This document shows, in pieces, positions 24,727 through 33,262 of a stretch of 64,000 nucleotides of DNA. The DNA is from Sphingomonas citri (GTDB lineage Bacteria > Pseudomonadota > Alphaproteobacteria > Sphingomonadales > Sphingomonadaceae). Position numbers and translations under genes: made by a program. A model generated the notes under the pieces. That model saw nothing but the letters and a program-made list of their open reading frames with translations. It searched no databases and was not told where the DNA came from. The stretch is from positions 1 through 64,000 of the forward strand of contig NZ_JAHXZN010000012.1 of the NCBI RefSeq assembly GCF_019429485.1, read 5' to 3'. Each line of letters opens with the position of its first letter. The stretch's first letter is position 1.

Positions 24727-24833
24727 TTTGGTGGGGGATGTTTTATGGCAGGATAGGTGTTGCTGCGTTTTCTGTATTACATTACCCTTCCACGGCCATG
24801 TCGTTAGCGTCGCAGCCTACATCCCCCACCAAA
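24727..24833 (-). other. oriT: Origin of transfer (oriT) with RP4-like nic site
   Basis: On the minus strand the 13 bases CACCTATCCTGCC (24759-24747) are identical to the RP4/IncP nic region, whose relaxase cuts after the TG, here between 24749 and 24748. It is flanked by a perfect 15-bp inverted repeat (24727-24741 and 24819-24833). The relaxosome genes follow directly. With this polarity the transferred strand would lead with DNA toward lower coordinates (parB, parA, ssb, repA) and carry the relaxase and T4SS genes last. Confidence 0.85.
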
Positions 24834-25367
24834 GATTCAGCGATGTTGACGGCGCGCGTCGATCGCGAGCTGCTTGCCGCTTTCGACGCCGTGGCCGAGG
24901 GCAGGGGAGGGCGCAGCGCGCTCCTCCGCACCGTGCTCCAGCAATCGTTGAAGCACGTGGCCGACGCTCCCCGGATTGCACCCCGTGCCGACAGCGCGGG
25001 CAATCGCGTGTCACTGACCTTCACGGACGTCGAAACAGCCGTCCTCGATCATCGCGCGGCCGAGCGGGGTATTGATCGAGCCGGATGGATCAAGGCGCTG
25101 GTGCGCCGGCACATCGCCTTGAAGGCCGGCGTCGACGATGGGCTTCGCGACGCCGTTGCGCCGATCCGGATGCAGCTCCAGCGCATCGGCCGGAACCTCA
25201 ATCAGGCGATGAAGGCCGGCAACGCCGCAATGATGGCGGACAGCGGCTTGCAGATCGATCGCGAGCTGCGTCGCATCGCGGACATGCGCGATGAGATCAA
25301 CGAGCAGATCGAGGCGCTGGCGACCGTGCTGCGCGGGGAAACCGCCTTTTGGGAGGTCGCCGACTGA
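24798..25367 (+). CDS. mobC: Relaxosome accessory protein MobC-like
   Basis: A 189-residue protein with an N-terminal ribbon-helix-helix-like segment (LTARVDRELLAAFDAVAEGR) and a C-terminal MobC-type helical region (MQLQRIGRNLNQAMKAGN, IADMRDEINEQIEALATVL). It would bind oriT and load the relaxase. The start is uncertain: 24798 and 24843 are possible, neither with a clear ribosome site. A start at 24738 would run through nic and is disfavoured. The stop overlaps the relaxase ATG by one base. Confidence 0.78.
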   Translation: MSLASQPTSPTKDSAMLTARVDRELLAAFDAVAEGRGGRSALLRTVLQQSLKHVADAPRIAPRADSAGNRVSLTFTDVETAVLDHRAAERGIDRAGWIKALVRRHIALKAGVDDGLRDAVAPIRMQLQRIGRNLNQAMKAGNAAMMADSGLQIDRELRRIADMRDEINEQIEALATVLRGETAFWEVAD

Positions 25368-26473
25368 TGCCGTTCGGGGACCGCGAGGACGAGCTTTGGG
25401 AGGCGATGAAGCCCAGCTTCAAGCCACGCCTCGTCAGCGATCCCAATTTGAAATACGCGCGGCACCTCGTCAGCGGCACCGGACCGTTCGCTGCGCGGAC
25501 GCCGGCGACGTCGCATGGGGAAGGGGGTGCCCGAGCTACGCTCGCGCGTGTCGTGCGGCGCACACCCGAGGTGCTGGTCAAGGTGACGGGTCGAAAGAAG
25601 GGTGCCAAGCATCTTGCCGCCCATCTCGATTACATCGGCCGCCACGGTAACATTCCTCTCAAGACGCGTGACGGGGAGCAGGTCGCGACGAAGGAAGACG
25701 CGCAGCGGATCGCCGACGAATGGTCGGACCCGCTCTATTGGCGGCAGGGCACGACCGTCTCGGCCGTGGCAATGGTATTCTCGATGCCGGCGGGAACCGA
25801 TCCCGAGACGGTGAAACAAGCCGTCCGCGAGGCGGCCGAACGCATGATCGGCGACAATCACGATTACCTGATGGCGCTCCACACCGACACGCCCCGACCC
25901 CATGTTCACCTCACGGTCCAAGCCGAAGGAGTCGACCGCAAGCGGTTCGATCCAAGGCGCGAGGATCTGTTTCGCTTCCGCGAGGCGTTCGCCGAGGCGT
26001 TGCGCAGCCGCGGCGTCGAGGCCGAGGCGACGCCGCGTTACACGCGGGGTCAGGGGAGGGCTGGCACCAGCATGGCACTGACGCAGTTGCGCGCGCGGAT
26101 ACGCAGCGGCGCTTCTCGTCAGCCGACCGAGGCCGATCTACGGCAGGCGCGCGAGGCCATGCAGGTGGCGCTTGGCAAGGCACAGCAGCCCGCTTTCGTG
26201 TCAAAGACGCGCCAGCGGTGGCAGGACACCAAGCAGCGCTATAAGGCCGCGGCCGAACGGCTCGATCGCAGCGCCGATCGCGAGGACCGCAAGCTGGCTC
26301 GCGACGTGCGCCAATTCATACAGGAGCGCGGGAGCATCGAGACGGTGCCCGATCGGATGTTGCGCGAGGCGGAAACCCGCGTCCGAGAGGCGCAGGAGCG
26401 GAGCCAAACCCGCCCGTCGCCAGATCAGGGTGTGCCACGTGGCACACCCCCGCTGCCAAGCCGCAGGCGGTAG
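25367..26473 (+). CDS. MOBP-type relaxase (VirD2/TraI-like nuclease domain)
   Basis: A 368-residue relaxase. The metal-binding motif III is HTDTPRPHVHLTV with His172, His179 and His181; the segment AKHLAAHLDYIGRHG and Tyr residues around it may include the catalytic Tyr. The C-terminal half is basic and helical. It nicks oriT and pilots the strand through VirD4/VirB. The RP4-like nic agrees with MOBP. The final residues GVPRGTPP are encoded by a copy of the dispersed palindrome, so the C-terminus may have been extended by it. Confidence 0.88.
   Translation: MPFGDREDELWEAMKPSFKPRLVSDPNLKYARHLVSGTGPFAARTPATSHGEGGARATLARVVRRTPEVLVKVTGRKKGAKHLAAHLDYIGRHGNIPLKTRDGEQVATKEDAQRIADEWSDPLYWRQGTTVSAVAMVFSMPAGTDPETVKQAVREAAERMIGDNHDYLMALHTDTPRPHVHLTVQAEGVDRKRFDPRREDLFRFREAFAEALRSRGVEAEATPRYTRGQGRAGTSMALTQLRARIRSGASRQPTEADLRQAREAMQVALGKAQQPAFVSKTRQRWQDTKQRYKAAAERLDRSADREDRKLARDVRQFIQERGSIETVPDRMLREAETRVREAQERSQTRPSPDQGVPRGTPPLPSRRR
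26429..26448. repeat. CACGTG palindrome copy 2, inside the relaxase 3' end
   Basis: A 20-bp perfect palindrome (core GTGTGCCACGTGGCACAC at 26430-26447) within the last codons of the relaxase gene, where it encodes GVPRGTP. Confidence 0.8.
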
Positions 26474-26522
26474 TGACTGGACCCTTTTTCCGATTGTGAT
26501 TTTTTGGGACGATGTACGGTGA

Positions 26523-27068
26523 TCAGTCTGGGATCAGCGCCCAACCACGTATTTGCAATGTCGCCATCGTAGTTAGAGCCGACACATCAATTTCGACAGT
26601 CTTATCGACTGTCGCCGGAGCGATGCCGTTCCCGATCAGAGCCTGGCTGCACACTCGAACGGACACGCCTGCGCGCTTCAGCGCCGCTACCAGGGCAAGA
26701 TTGGGGTTCGCGGCAGCGCCGGTCTTCGTCGCATATGCCGCATCGTCGGCGACAATCAGCGTTGCCGGACCGTGGACGATCACGACCACATCTCCCCGTG
26801 CCGGCCGCACGCCATCCGCGCCAAGCAAGTTCAGGAAGCGTGCGACCTTCTCGAGCGAAGGATTGACCTTGTCAGGGGATGCCGCCGCCTTCGTCACGTT
26901 GAACAGCACGCGATATCGCAGGGATCGGTCCGGCCGCTCCGCCGCGCCTTCTACCGGCGTGACCTTGCCATATCCGGCGATCACCGGTTGTTGAGTCGTG
27001 ACGTCCGCTGACACGGCGCTACTCATGACGGCCAAGCATCCTGCGATCGCGAAAGTGGGAAGCCGCAT
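26523..27068 (-). CDS. DsrE-family periplasmic protein
   Basis: A 181-residue protein starting at ATG 27068 with GGAAGG upstream; the longer frame from 27161 lacks a signal peptide. Residues 1-21 (MRLPTFAIAGCLAVMSSAVSA) are a signal. The mature chain has the DsrE/YchN-like alpha-beta pattern: RYRVLFNVTKAA, GDVVVIVHGPATLIVADD and VRVCSQALIGNGI with one Cys. DsrE-type proteins carry or sense sulfur, consistent with the sulfide island. It is last in the prx-arsR-dsrE operon. Confidence 0.75.
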   Translation of the reverse strand: MRLPTFAIAGCLAVMSSAVSADVTTQQPVIAGYGKVTPVEGAAERPDRSLRYRVLFNVTKAAASPDKVNPSLEKVARFLNLLGADGVRPARGDVVVIVHGPATLIVADDAAYATKTGAAANPNLALVAALKRAGVSVRVCSQALIGNGIAPATVDKTVEIDVSALTTMATLQIRGWALIPD

Positions 27069-27096
27069 CCAATTTTTCCTTCCACAACCGGAATGA

Positions 27097-27507
27097 TTAC
27101 CCGATCCTCGCAAACACGGCCGCGCCAATGTTTTGCGGCCGCGCAACAGCCATCCCCCCACGCGGTCGCGCCGGACGGGGAGCGGGCGCTGCTTGCTCCC
27201 CGGCTATATCGTCGGCACCGAACATTGCTTCGAGCGTGCGCACGCAAAGCGCAGCCGCGTCATCGGCAAGCCGGTAATGGACCTGCTTGGCCTCGCGTCT
27301 TGTCTTCACCAGCTCGGCGCGACGCAGCTCGGCAAGCTGCTGGCTGAGCGCCGGTTGGGTCACGCCGGTAGCAGCCTCGATATCTGCGACCTGACGCTCG
27401 CCGCCGAGCAGGTAGGACAGGATCATGAGGCGCTGGGGTTGAGCAAACACGCGCAGCTTTTCGACTGCCGCATCAGCGATCGCACGGGATTGATGGATCG
27501 CCGTCAT
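27097..27507 (-). CDS. ArsR/SmtB-family regulator (SqrR/BigR-like, without the Cys pair)
   Basis: A 136-residue winged-helix regulator: LRVFAQPQRLMILSYLLGGERQ, then DIEAATGVTQPALSQQLAELR as the recognition helix and REAKQVHYRLAD as the wing. It most resembles sulfide/persulfide sensors BigR and SqrR, but the first redox Cys position is Ser31 and only Cys88 remains. The C-terminal 30 residues are Pro/Arg-rich. It overlaps the peroxiredoxin gene by 4 bases and probably controls the divergent promoter at 28154-28188. Confidence 0.8.
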   Translation of the reverse strand: MTAIHQSRAIADAAVEKLRVFAQPQRLMILSYLLGGERQVADIEAATGVTQPALSQQLAELRRAELVKTRREAKQVHYRLADDAAALCVRTLEAMFGADDIAGEQAAPAPRPARPRGGMAVARPQNIGAAVFARIG

Positions 27508-28127
27508 CGATCGGCCTTCAGCTGATGAAACCAGTCGGCACCAGCGCTGCCCGGCAAGGCAGGCGGTAGCAGGACATCGTCACCCGGCTGCCAGTCGGCC
27601 GGCGTATAGACATCACCATTGGCTGACCGCTGCAATGCCCTCACCGTGCGGAGCATCTCGTCGACCGATCGCCCGACGTTCATGGGATACCAGCTGAGCG
27701 CACGAATGATGCCCTCGGGATTAATGAAGTAGGTTGCGCGGACGGCTGAGGCATCGCCAGCCTGCTCGTCGAGCATGCCATAGGCGTATCCCACAGCCAT
27801 CGATGGGTCTTCTACGACCGGGAAGGGCACCTCTGCGCCGAAGACGTCCTTGATCGCGCGCAACCAGGCGACATGCGAATACAGGCTGTCGACCGACAAC
27901 CCGAGCAAGACGCAATCCAGCTCTTCGAACTGCGGTGCAGCCTTTGCCAACGCCACGAATTCGCTGGTGCAGACCGGCGTGAAATCGGCCGGATGCGAGA
28001 AGAACACGACCCAGCGACCACGATATTGATCGAGCGACATTTCGCCCTGCGTCGTGCGGGCAGTGAAATTCGGGGCCGCGTCCCCGATGCGCAACGAGCG
28101 CGGCGCGTCTGCATCCATCGTTTCCAT
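27504..28127 (-). CDS. 1-Cys peroxiredoxin (Prx6 type)
   Basis: A 207-residue peroxiredoxin with SHPADFTPVCTSEFVALAK, where the Cys is the peroxidatic residue, LLGLSVDSLYSHVAWL and the long Prx6 C-terminal domain (ALQRSANGDVYTPADWQPGD). There is no typical resolving Cys near the C-terminus. It removes peroxides, and in this setting may also handle reactive persulfides. It is first in its minus-strand operon. Confidence 0.88.
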   Translation of the reverse strand: METMDADAPRSLRIGDAAPNFTARTTQGEMSLDQYRGRWVVFFSHPADFTPVCTSEFVALAKAAPQFEELDCVLLGLSVDSLYSHVAWLRAIKDVFGAEVPFPVVEDPSMAVGYAYGMLDEQAGDASAVRATYFINPEGIIRALSWYPMNVGRSVDEMLRTVRALQRSANGDVYTPADWQPGDDVLLPPALPGSAGADWFHQLKADR

Positions 28128-28153
28128 GTCTTCCAGATGGCACGGGCAGCCCG

Positions 28154-28188
28154 TTGACGCAAGTGAATTACACTACTACATAAAGTGT
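28154..28188 (+). promoter_or_regulatory. Promoter and operator of the sulfide oxidation operon
   Basis: TTGACG (28154-28159), a 17-base spacer and TACATA (28177-28182). The dyad ACACT-N9-AGTGT (28170-28174, 28184-28188) covers the -10 box in an AT-rich island. This is a likely site for the ArsR-family repressor, shared by the divergent operons. Confidence 0.7.
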
Positions 28189-28211
28189 GAAATCAATAAA
28201 CGGAGGCGGTC

Positions 28212-29129
28212 ATGGAATCGGCTTTGAACGACGCAATTGCGCAAATCGAACGAGCGAAGGCGGCAGGGTCGCCGATCGTTCATTCCTTCTTTGATGAGCC
28301 GACCAACACCGCGACCTACGTCGTCTGGGATGCAGCCACTCGGAAAGCGGCGATCGTCGACAGCGTCCTGGATTTCGACGCTGCGGCAGGCCGCACCAGG
28401 ACGGCATCGGCGGACGCGGTCATCGCTTATGTAAGAGGCAACGGCCTCACGGTTGACTGGCTGCTCGAAACCCACGCCCATGCCGATCATCTGTCTGCGG
28501 CACCCTACCTGCAAAAGGAGCTGGGCGGTCAGCTCGCGATCGGTCGCGAGATCATCCGTGTGCAGAACGTCTTCGGCAAGATTTTCAACGCCGGCACCGA
28601 CTTCGAACGCGACGGCTCCGAATTCGACCGGCTGTTCGACGACGGCGACCGCTTTGCGATCGGCGATATCGAGGCCATCGCGCTACATGTGCCGGGGCAT
28701 ACCCCGGCCGACTTGGCCTATGTCATCGGCGACGCGGTCTTCACCGGCGATACCCTCTTCATGCCGGATTACGGCACGGCGCGCGCGGACTTCCCCGGCG
28801 GTGATGCGCGCCAGCTCTACCGCTCGATCCGCCGACTGATGCAATTGCCAGACGAGACGCGGCTGTTCCTTTGCCACGACTACAAGGCGGCGGGTCGCGA
28901 CCAGTATGTCTGGGAAACGACTGTCGGCGCGCAGCGCGTCGGCAACGTCCATGTCCATGAGGGCGTGGACGAAGACGACTTCGTCGCGATGCGCACCAGT
29001 CGTGACGCCACCCTGTCGATGCCCAAGCTCATCCTGCCATCGGTTCAGGTGAATATGCGCGGCGGCCATCTGCCGGAACCGGAAGCGAACGGCACCCGCT
29101 ACCTCAAGATCCCACTGGATGCGCTGTGA
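28212..29129 (+). CDS. Persulfide dioxygenase-type metallo-beta-lactamase (copy 1)
   Basis: A 305-residue MBL-fold protein of the ETHE1/PDO/Blh group. The metal motif HAHADH (His88, His90, Asp92, His93) is followed by VPGHTPADLAYVIGDAVFTGDTLF and LFLCHDYKAAGRDQYVWET. ETHE1-type enzymes bind one Fe(II) and oxidise glutathione persulfide to sulfite. GGAGG lies upstream of the ATG. It leads the sulfide operon; a second related gene is at its far end. Confidence 0.88.
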   Translation: MESALNDAIAQIERAKAAGSPIVHSFFDEPTNTATYVVWDAATRKAAIVDSVLDFDAAAGRTRTASADAVIAYVRGNGLTVDWLLETHAHADHLSAAPYLQKELGGQLAIGREIIRVQNVFGKIFNAGTDFERDGSEFDRLFDDGDRFAIGDIEAIALHVPGHTPADLAYVIGDAVFTGDTLFMPDYGTARADFPGGDARQLYRSIRRLMQLPDETRLFLCHDYKAAGRDQYVWETTVGAQRVGNVHVHEGVDEDDFVAMRTSRDATLSMPKLILPSVQVNMRGGHLPEPEANGTRYLKIPLDAL

Positions 29130-29566
29130 TGCCCGGATTTCCTCATGCCATGCCGCTTGCCGGCTTCATCGGCGGACTGATGATCGGTGTCGCTGCTGCG
29201 ATCATGTTGCTGGGCAACGGTCGAATTGCCGGAGTTAGCGGCATGTTCGCGCGTGTCCTCGGTCTTTCCGAAGGAGGCGCGCCGTGGATGATTGCACTTC
29301 TGTTCACGGCGGGGCTGCCCCTGGGCGCGGCCCTGGCGGCGGCAAATCTGGATGTGGAGGCACGCTTCCCGACGTCGCTTGGGCTGATCGCCGTCGCCGG
29401 TCTGATCGTCGGGATCGGCACGCGGCTCGGCGCGGGATGCACCAGCGGCCACGGCGTCTGCGGCCTGTCGCGTCTGTCGCCGCGGTCTATCGTCGCGACA
29501 GGCACGTTCATGGCGACCGGTATCTTGACCGTCACACTCATGCGTCTGGCGGGGGTGGCACTATGA
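29129..29566 (+). CDS. YeeE/YedE family membrane protein, first of a pair
   Basis: A 145-residue protein with four membrane helices and the family motif GTRLGAGCTSGHGVCGLSRLSPRS carrying two Cys. YeeE/YedE proteins take up sulfur species such as thiosulfate; split pairs are also called PmpA/PmpB. The start is ATG 29129 or the GTG immediately before it (29126). It overlaps the next half. Confidence 0.85.
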   Translation: MPGFPHAMPLAGFIGGLMIGVAAAIMLLGNGRIAGVSGMFARVLGLSEGGAPWMIALLFTAGLPLGAALAAANLDVEARFPTSLGLIAVAGLIVGIGTRLGAGCTSGHGVCGLSRLSPRSIVATGTFMATGILTVTLMRLAGVAL

Positions 29567-29991
29567 TGCGCCAAGGTATCCTTTCGCTCGTCAGCGGTAC
29601 GCTGTTTGGCGCGGGCCTCGCCGTTTCCGGCATGATCGATCCTGCGCGGGTCCGAGCCTTTCTCGACGTCGCCGGTGCTTGGGACCCGACCCTTGCCTTC
29701 GTCATGGCCGGGGCGATCCTGCCGATGGCGATAGCCTGGCTCATCGTGCGTCGGCGCTCCACGCCGATCATCGCGGAGCAATTCCATACGCCAGCCACTT
29801 CGCCGATCGACGCACGCCTCATCGGCGGTGCCGCCTTGTTCGGCATAGGCTGGGGCCTTGTCGGCCTCTGCCCGGGACCCGCCATCGCCACGCTGGCAAT
29901 CCAGCCTGCACCCGCGCTGCTCTTCATCGCCGCAATGGCGCTGGGCGCTGCCATCCACCGCTTCGCACTCACCCCACGCCGTTCGGCCTGA
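29563..29991 (+). CDS. YeeE/YedE family membrane protein, second of a pair
   Basis: A 142-residue protein starting at one of two adjacent ATGs overlapping the previous stop. It has four helices, FGAGLAVSGMIDPARVRAFLD near the start and FGIGWGLVGLCPGPAIATLA with one Cys. It complements the preceding half to form a full sulfur transporter. Confidence 0.85.
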   Translation: MMRQGILSLVSGTLFGAGLAVSGMIDPARVRAFLDVAGAWDPTLAFVMAGAILPMAIAWLIVRRRSTPIIAEQFHTPATSPIDARLIGGAALFGIGWGLVGLCPGPAIATLAIQPAPALLFIAAMALGAAIHRFALTPRRSA

Positions 29992-30010
29992 ACGGGACAG
30001 GAGACGTCAC

Positions 30011-30445
30011 ATGGCCTTCAAGAAGATCACATCGTCCTTCTCGGCTGCTCCCCAGCTCACCCGGGATGACGTCGCTGCTGCCGCACAGGCGGGATACCGC
30101 TCGATCGTTTCGAGCCGACCTGACGGCGAGGAACCGGGGCAGCCAAGCGCGCGGGATATGGCCCGGATGGCAGAGGAACATGGCCTCGCATTCGCGCATG
30201 TCCCGATCGAGCCGGGCAAGGCGACCGATGCCGATGCGGACCGGATGAAGGAAGCGCTGTCTGCGCTGCCAGGTCCGACGCTCGGCTTCTGTCGAAGCGG
30301 TACGCGGGCGGCTACCCTATGGGCGCTGGCGGAAGCAGATCAGGCTAATCCCGCAACGATCATCGGTCAGGCGAAGGCAGCCGGATACGACCTCGCCGAT
30401 CTGAAGCCAGCGATTACCCGCCGGTCCGAAAGGACCGGCAAATGA
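30011..30445 (+). CDS. TIGR01244 family phosphatase-like/sulfurtransferase-like protein
   Basis: A 144-residue protein: FKKITSSFSAAPQLTRDDVAAA, then the segment RSIVSSRPDGEEPGQPS and GFCRSGTRAATLWALA with a Cys-x5-Arg phosphatase-type loop (Cys followed by RSGTR). This is the beta-lactamase-hydrolase-associated domain found next to or fused with PDO enzymes. Its activity on sulfur compounds is inferred. It overlaps the SQR gene by 4 bases. Confidence 0.8.
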   Translation: MAFKKITSSFSAAPQLTRDDVAAAAQAGYRSIVSSRPDGEEPGQPSARDMARMAEEHGLAFAHVPIEPGKATDADADRMKEALSALPGPTLGFCRSGTRAATLWALAEADQANPATIIGQAKAAGYDLADLKPAITRRSERTGK

Positions 30446-31674
30446 CCTACGACATCGTCATCATCGGAGGCGGAGCCGCTGGCATCGCTACGGCTGCAAG
30501 CATCCTGAAGCGCAACGCCAAGGTGACGATTGCTGTCGTCGATGCGGCCCGGGACCATTATTACCAGCCCGGTTGGACATTGGTCGGGGCTGGCGTTTTC
30601 ACCCCCGAACAGACCCGCAAGGCCGAAGCCGATGTGATGCCGAAGGGCGTCGAATGGATACGGCTGCCTGCGATCAACATCGATCCCGTTCGACAAGCTG
30701 TTACCTTGGGCGACGGGGATACGATCGCCTACCGGGTCCTGATCGTCGCTCCCGGCCTGCGCCTAGCGTGGGAGAAAATCGCCGGGCTTCCTGAGGCGTT
30801 GGGCCGCAATGGTGTCACGTCCAATTATCGCTACGATTTGGCGCCCTACACCTACCGACTTGTCCAAGAATTGCAGCAGGGGCGTGCGCTGTTCTCGCAG
30901 CCGCCGATGCCGATCAAATGCGCCGGCGCGCCGCAAAAGGCGATGTATCTCTCCTGCGATATCTGGCGCGAGCGCGGTGTCCTCCCCGCAATCAATGTCG
31001 AGTTTCACAACGCCGGCGCGGCGCTGTTCGGCGTCGCGACCTACGTCCCGGCGCTGATGGAATATGTCGAGAAGTACGGGATCGACCTCAAACTCGAGTC
31101 CAACCTTGTCGCGGTCGACGCCGATCGGGGTGTCGCCACGTTCGAGCGCAAGCAGGACGGCATCAGCGAGCGGATCGAGCGCGAGTTCGACATGCTCCAC
31201 GTCGTGCCGCCTCAGGTTTCCCACGACGTCATCGCCAAAAGTCCGCTCGCGGCGACAAACGGCTTTGTTGAGGTCGATGAGGCGACGTTGCGGCACAAGC
31301 GGTACGACAATGTCTTCGGCCTGGGCGATGCCGCTGGCACCAGTAATGCGAAGACGGCTGCGGCAGCCCGCAAGCAGGCACCCGTGGTAGCGGTCAACGC
31401 GCTCGCCGCGCTCGAAGGTAAGCCCCCTGTTGCCGACTATGACGGCTACGGGTCGTGCCCGCTCACCGTGGAGCGCGGCAAGATCGTCCTCGCCGAGTTC
31501 GGCTATGGCGGGAAACTGCTCCCCAGCTTTCCGTCGTGGCTGCTGGACGGAACACGCCCGACGCGGGCTGCCTGGTTCCTGAAGGAGCGCATGCTGCCTC
31601 CGATCTATTGGCAGGGCATGCTGAAAGGCCACGAGTGGATGGCGGCCCCGCATGAGATCGGCAAGGCGGCATGA
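30442..31674 (+). CDS. sqr: Sulfide:quinone oxidoreductase (FAD-dependent)
   Basis: A 410-residue flavoprotein. DIVIIGGGAAGIATAA is the FAD Rossmann motif and VFGLGDAAGTSNAKTAAA the second FAD site. Cys at about 160 and 172 (KCAGAPQKAMYLSC) and about 338 (GSCPLT) flank the flavin as in type II SQR, close to mitochondrial SQOR. It oxidises sulfide and passes electrons to quinone, making the persulfide for the dioxygenases. Confidence 0.9.
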   Translation: MTYDIVIIGGGAAGIATAASILKRNAKVTIAVVDAARDHYYQPGWTLVGAGVFTPEQTRKAEADVMPKGVEWIRLPAINIDPVRQAVTLGDGDTIAYRVLIVAPGLRLAWEKIAGLPEALGRNGVTSNYRYDLAPYTYRLVQELQQGRALFSQPPMPIKCAGAPQKAMYLSCDIWRERGVLPAINVEFHNAGAALFGVATYVPALMEYVEKYGIDLKLESNLVAVDADRGVATFERKQDGISERIEREFDMLHVVPPQVSHDVIAKSPLAATNGFVEVDEATLRHKRYDNVFGLGDAAGTSNAKTAAAARKQAPVVAVNALAALEGKPPVADYDGYGSCPLTVERGKIVLAEFGYGGKLLPSFPSWLLDGTRPTRAAWFLKERMLPPIYWQGMLKGHEWMAAPHEIGKAA

Positions 31675-32453
31675 CCCTCGAACCGATCCAGTATCTGTTG
31701 GGTGCGCTGTCCGGTAGCTTGGTGGGCTTCACCCTCGGCCTTGTCGGCGGGGGCGGCTCGATCCTCGCCGTCCCGCTCATGGTCTATCTGGTGCGCGTGC
31801 CGGACGCGCACCTTGCCATTGGCACGAGCGCGTTCGCGGTCGCCGCGAACGCCGCGACAGGGCTGATCGGCCATGCGAAGGCGCATACCGTCAAATGGCG
31901 CTGCGGCGGCATGTACGCGACCGCTGGCGTCATCGGTGCCCTGTTCGGCTCCACTGCGGGCAAGGCGGTCGATGGCGGCAAGCTCCTCTTCCTGTTCGCG
32001 CTGGTCATGGTCGTCGTCGGCGTCCTGATGCTGCGCGGGCGCGGTGACACGGGCAACCCGGGGGCGGAGTGCAACCGCGAGAAGGCACCGAAGGTGCTGG
32101 GCTACGGCCTCGGCACCGGCCTGTTCTCGGGCTTCTTCGGCATAGGCGGGGGCTTTCTGATCGTCCCCGGCCTGATCGGGTCGACAGGCATGCCAATTTT
32201 GAACGCTGTCGGCACCTCATTGATCTCCGTCACTGCGTTCGGGCTGACGACGGCCGCCAACTATGCATTTTCCGGTCTGGTGGACTGGCCGCTCGCGTTC
32301 GCATTCATCGGCGGTGGGGTTGTCGGTGGCCTGGTCGGCACGCGCATCGCGAAGCGCCTCGGCACGGGCGGTACGCTCACCACGGTCTTTGCCGTCCTCA
32401 TCTTCGTGGTAGCGGCCTATATGCTCTGGAAGAGCGCAAGCGCTTTTCTCTGA
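31671..32453 (+). CDS. TauE/SafE-family sulfite/anion exporter
   Basis: A 260-residue membrane protein with about eight helices and the repeated TauE motifs (GLVGGGGSILAVPLMVYL and GFFGIGGGFLIVPGLI). In a persulfide oxidation operon it most likely exports sulfite produced by the dioxygenases. It overlaps its neighbours on both sides. Confidence 0.88.
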   Translation: MTLEPIQYLLGALSGSLVGFTLGLVGGGGSILAVPLMVYLVRVPDAHLAIGTSAFAVAANAATGLIGHAKAHTVKWRCGGMYATAGVIGALFGSTAGKAVDGGKLLFLFALVMVVVGVLMLRGRGDTGNPGAECNREKAPKVLGYGLGTGLFSGFFGIGGGFLIVPGLIGSTGMPILNAVGTSLISVTAFGLTTAANYAFSGLVDWPLAFAFIGGGVVGGLVGTRIAKRLGTGGTLTTVFAVLIFVVAAYMLWKSASAFL

Positions 32454-33262
32454 TGGATAGTGCAATCGCAATCGGGCCGCTGATGCTGGCCGTCGATCGC
32501 GGGCTTGCCGTGCTGTGCATCGTCGTCTTCCTCGGGCTGACGACACTGGCCGGGCGGTTCCGCTTCCCTCGCGTGTCGGCAGTTGCCACCAGCGCCATTG
32601 TCGCTGGGCTGGTCACGGCCCGGATCGGTTACGTTGCAGCGCATTGGTCGAGCTATGCCGACGCTCCGTTGTCCATCTTCGCCGTGTGGCAGGGCGGCTT
32701 TTCCTCCGTTGCAGGACTTCTCGGCGCTGCGGCGCTGCTGGCGATCCGGCTTGGCCGCACACGCGCGTTGGCGGCAGGTTGGGGAGCATTGGCTGTAGCG
32801 GGCGGCCTCTGGTTTGCGCTTCAGGCGCTGATCCCGCCCGTGACCTACGGCCCGTTTCCCTATCATCTCAATCTGACGACCCCGTCTGGCGCTCGGCTTC
32901 CGCTCGATCGTTTCCGCGGCCGTCCTTTCGTGGTCAACCTGTGGGCGACCTGGTGCGGTCCGTGCCGGCGTGAGCTGCCGATGCTCGATGCAGTTGCATC
33001 GCGGACCGGCGAGGTCCCGATCCTTCTCGCCGATCAGGGTGAGGCTCCAGCGGTCGTCAGCGGCTTCCTCAACCGTGAAGGTATCGGTGCGGGGCACGTC
33101 GCGCTCGACCCCGATCGCGGGCTTTCCCAAGCCCTGAAGGTAGCCGGCTATCCCGCAACTGCCTTCGTCGCGGCGGACGGCACGATCGTGCAGCTCCAGC
33201 TCGGCGAGTTGTCACGCGCCGCTCTCGCCGATGGAATCGATCTAGCAAGGAAACACCGATGA
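32453..33262 (+). CDS. Membrane-bound TlpA-like thioredoxin with an Lgt-like N-terminus
   Basis: A 269-residue protein. The first 130 residues carry four helices whose region ARIGYVAAHWSSYADAP and WQGGFSSVAGLLGA resembles prolipoprotein transferase (Lgt). The C-terminal half is a TlpA thioredoxin domain with WATWCGPC (Cys168, Cys171). It may reduce periplasmic disulfides or sulfur intermediates. Start is ATG 32453, one base overlapping the TauE stop. Confidence 0.8.
   Translation: MDSAIAIGPLMLAVDRGLAVLCIVVFLGLTTLAGRFRFPRVSAVATSAIVAGLVTARIGYVAAHWSSYADAPLSIFAVWQGGFSSVAGLLGAAALLAIRLGRTRALAAGWGALAVAGGLWFALQALIPPVTYGPFPYHLNLTTPSGARLPLDRFRGRPFVVNLWATWCGPCRRELPMLDAVASRTGEVPILLADQGEAPAVVSGFLNREGIGAGHVALDPDRGLSQALKVAGYPATAFVAADGTIVQLQLGELSRAALADGIDLARKHR

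Noticed and set aside
24738..24797. Upstream start for mobC
   Set aside because: This would place the nic site and one arm of the oriT repeat inside the gene; later starts fit the ribbon-helix-helix domain.
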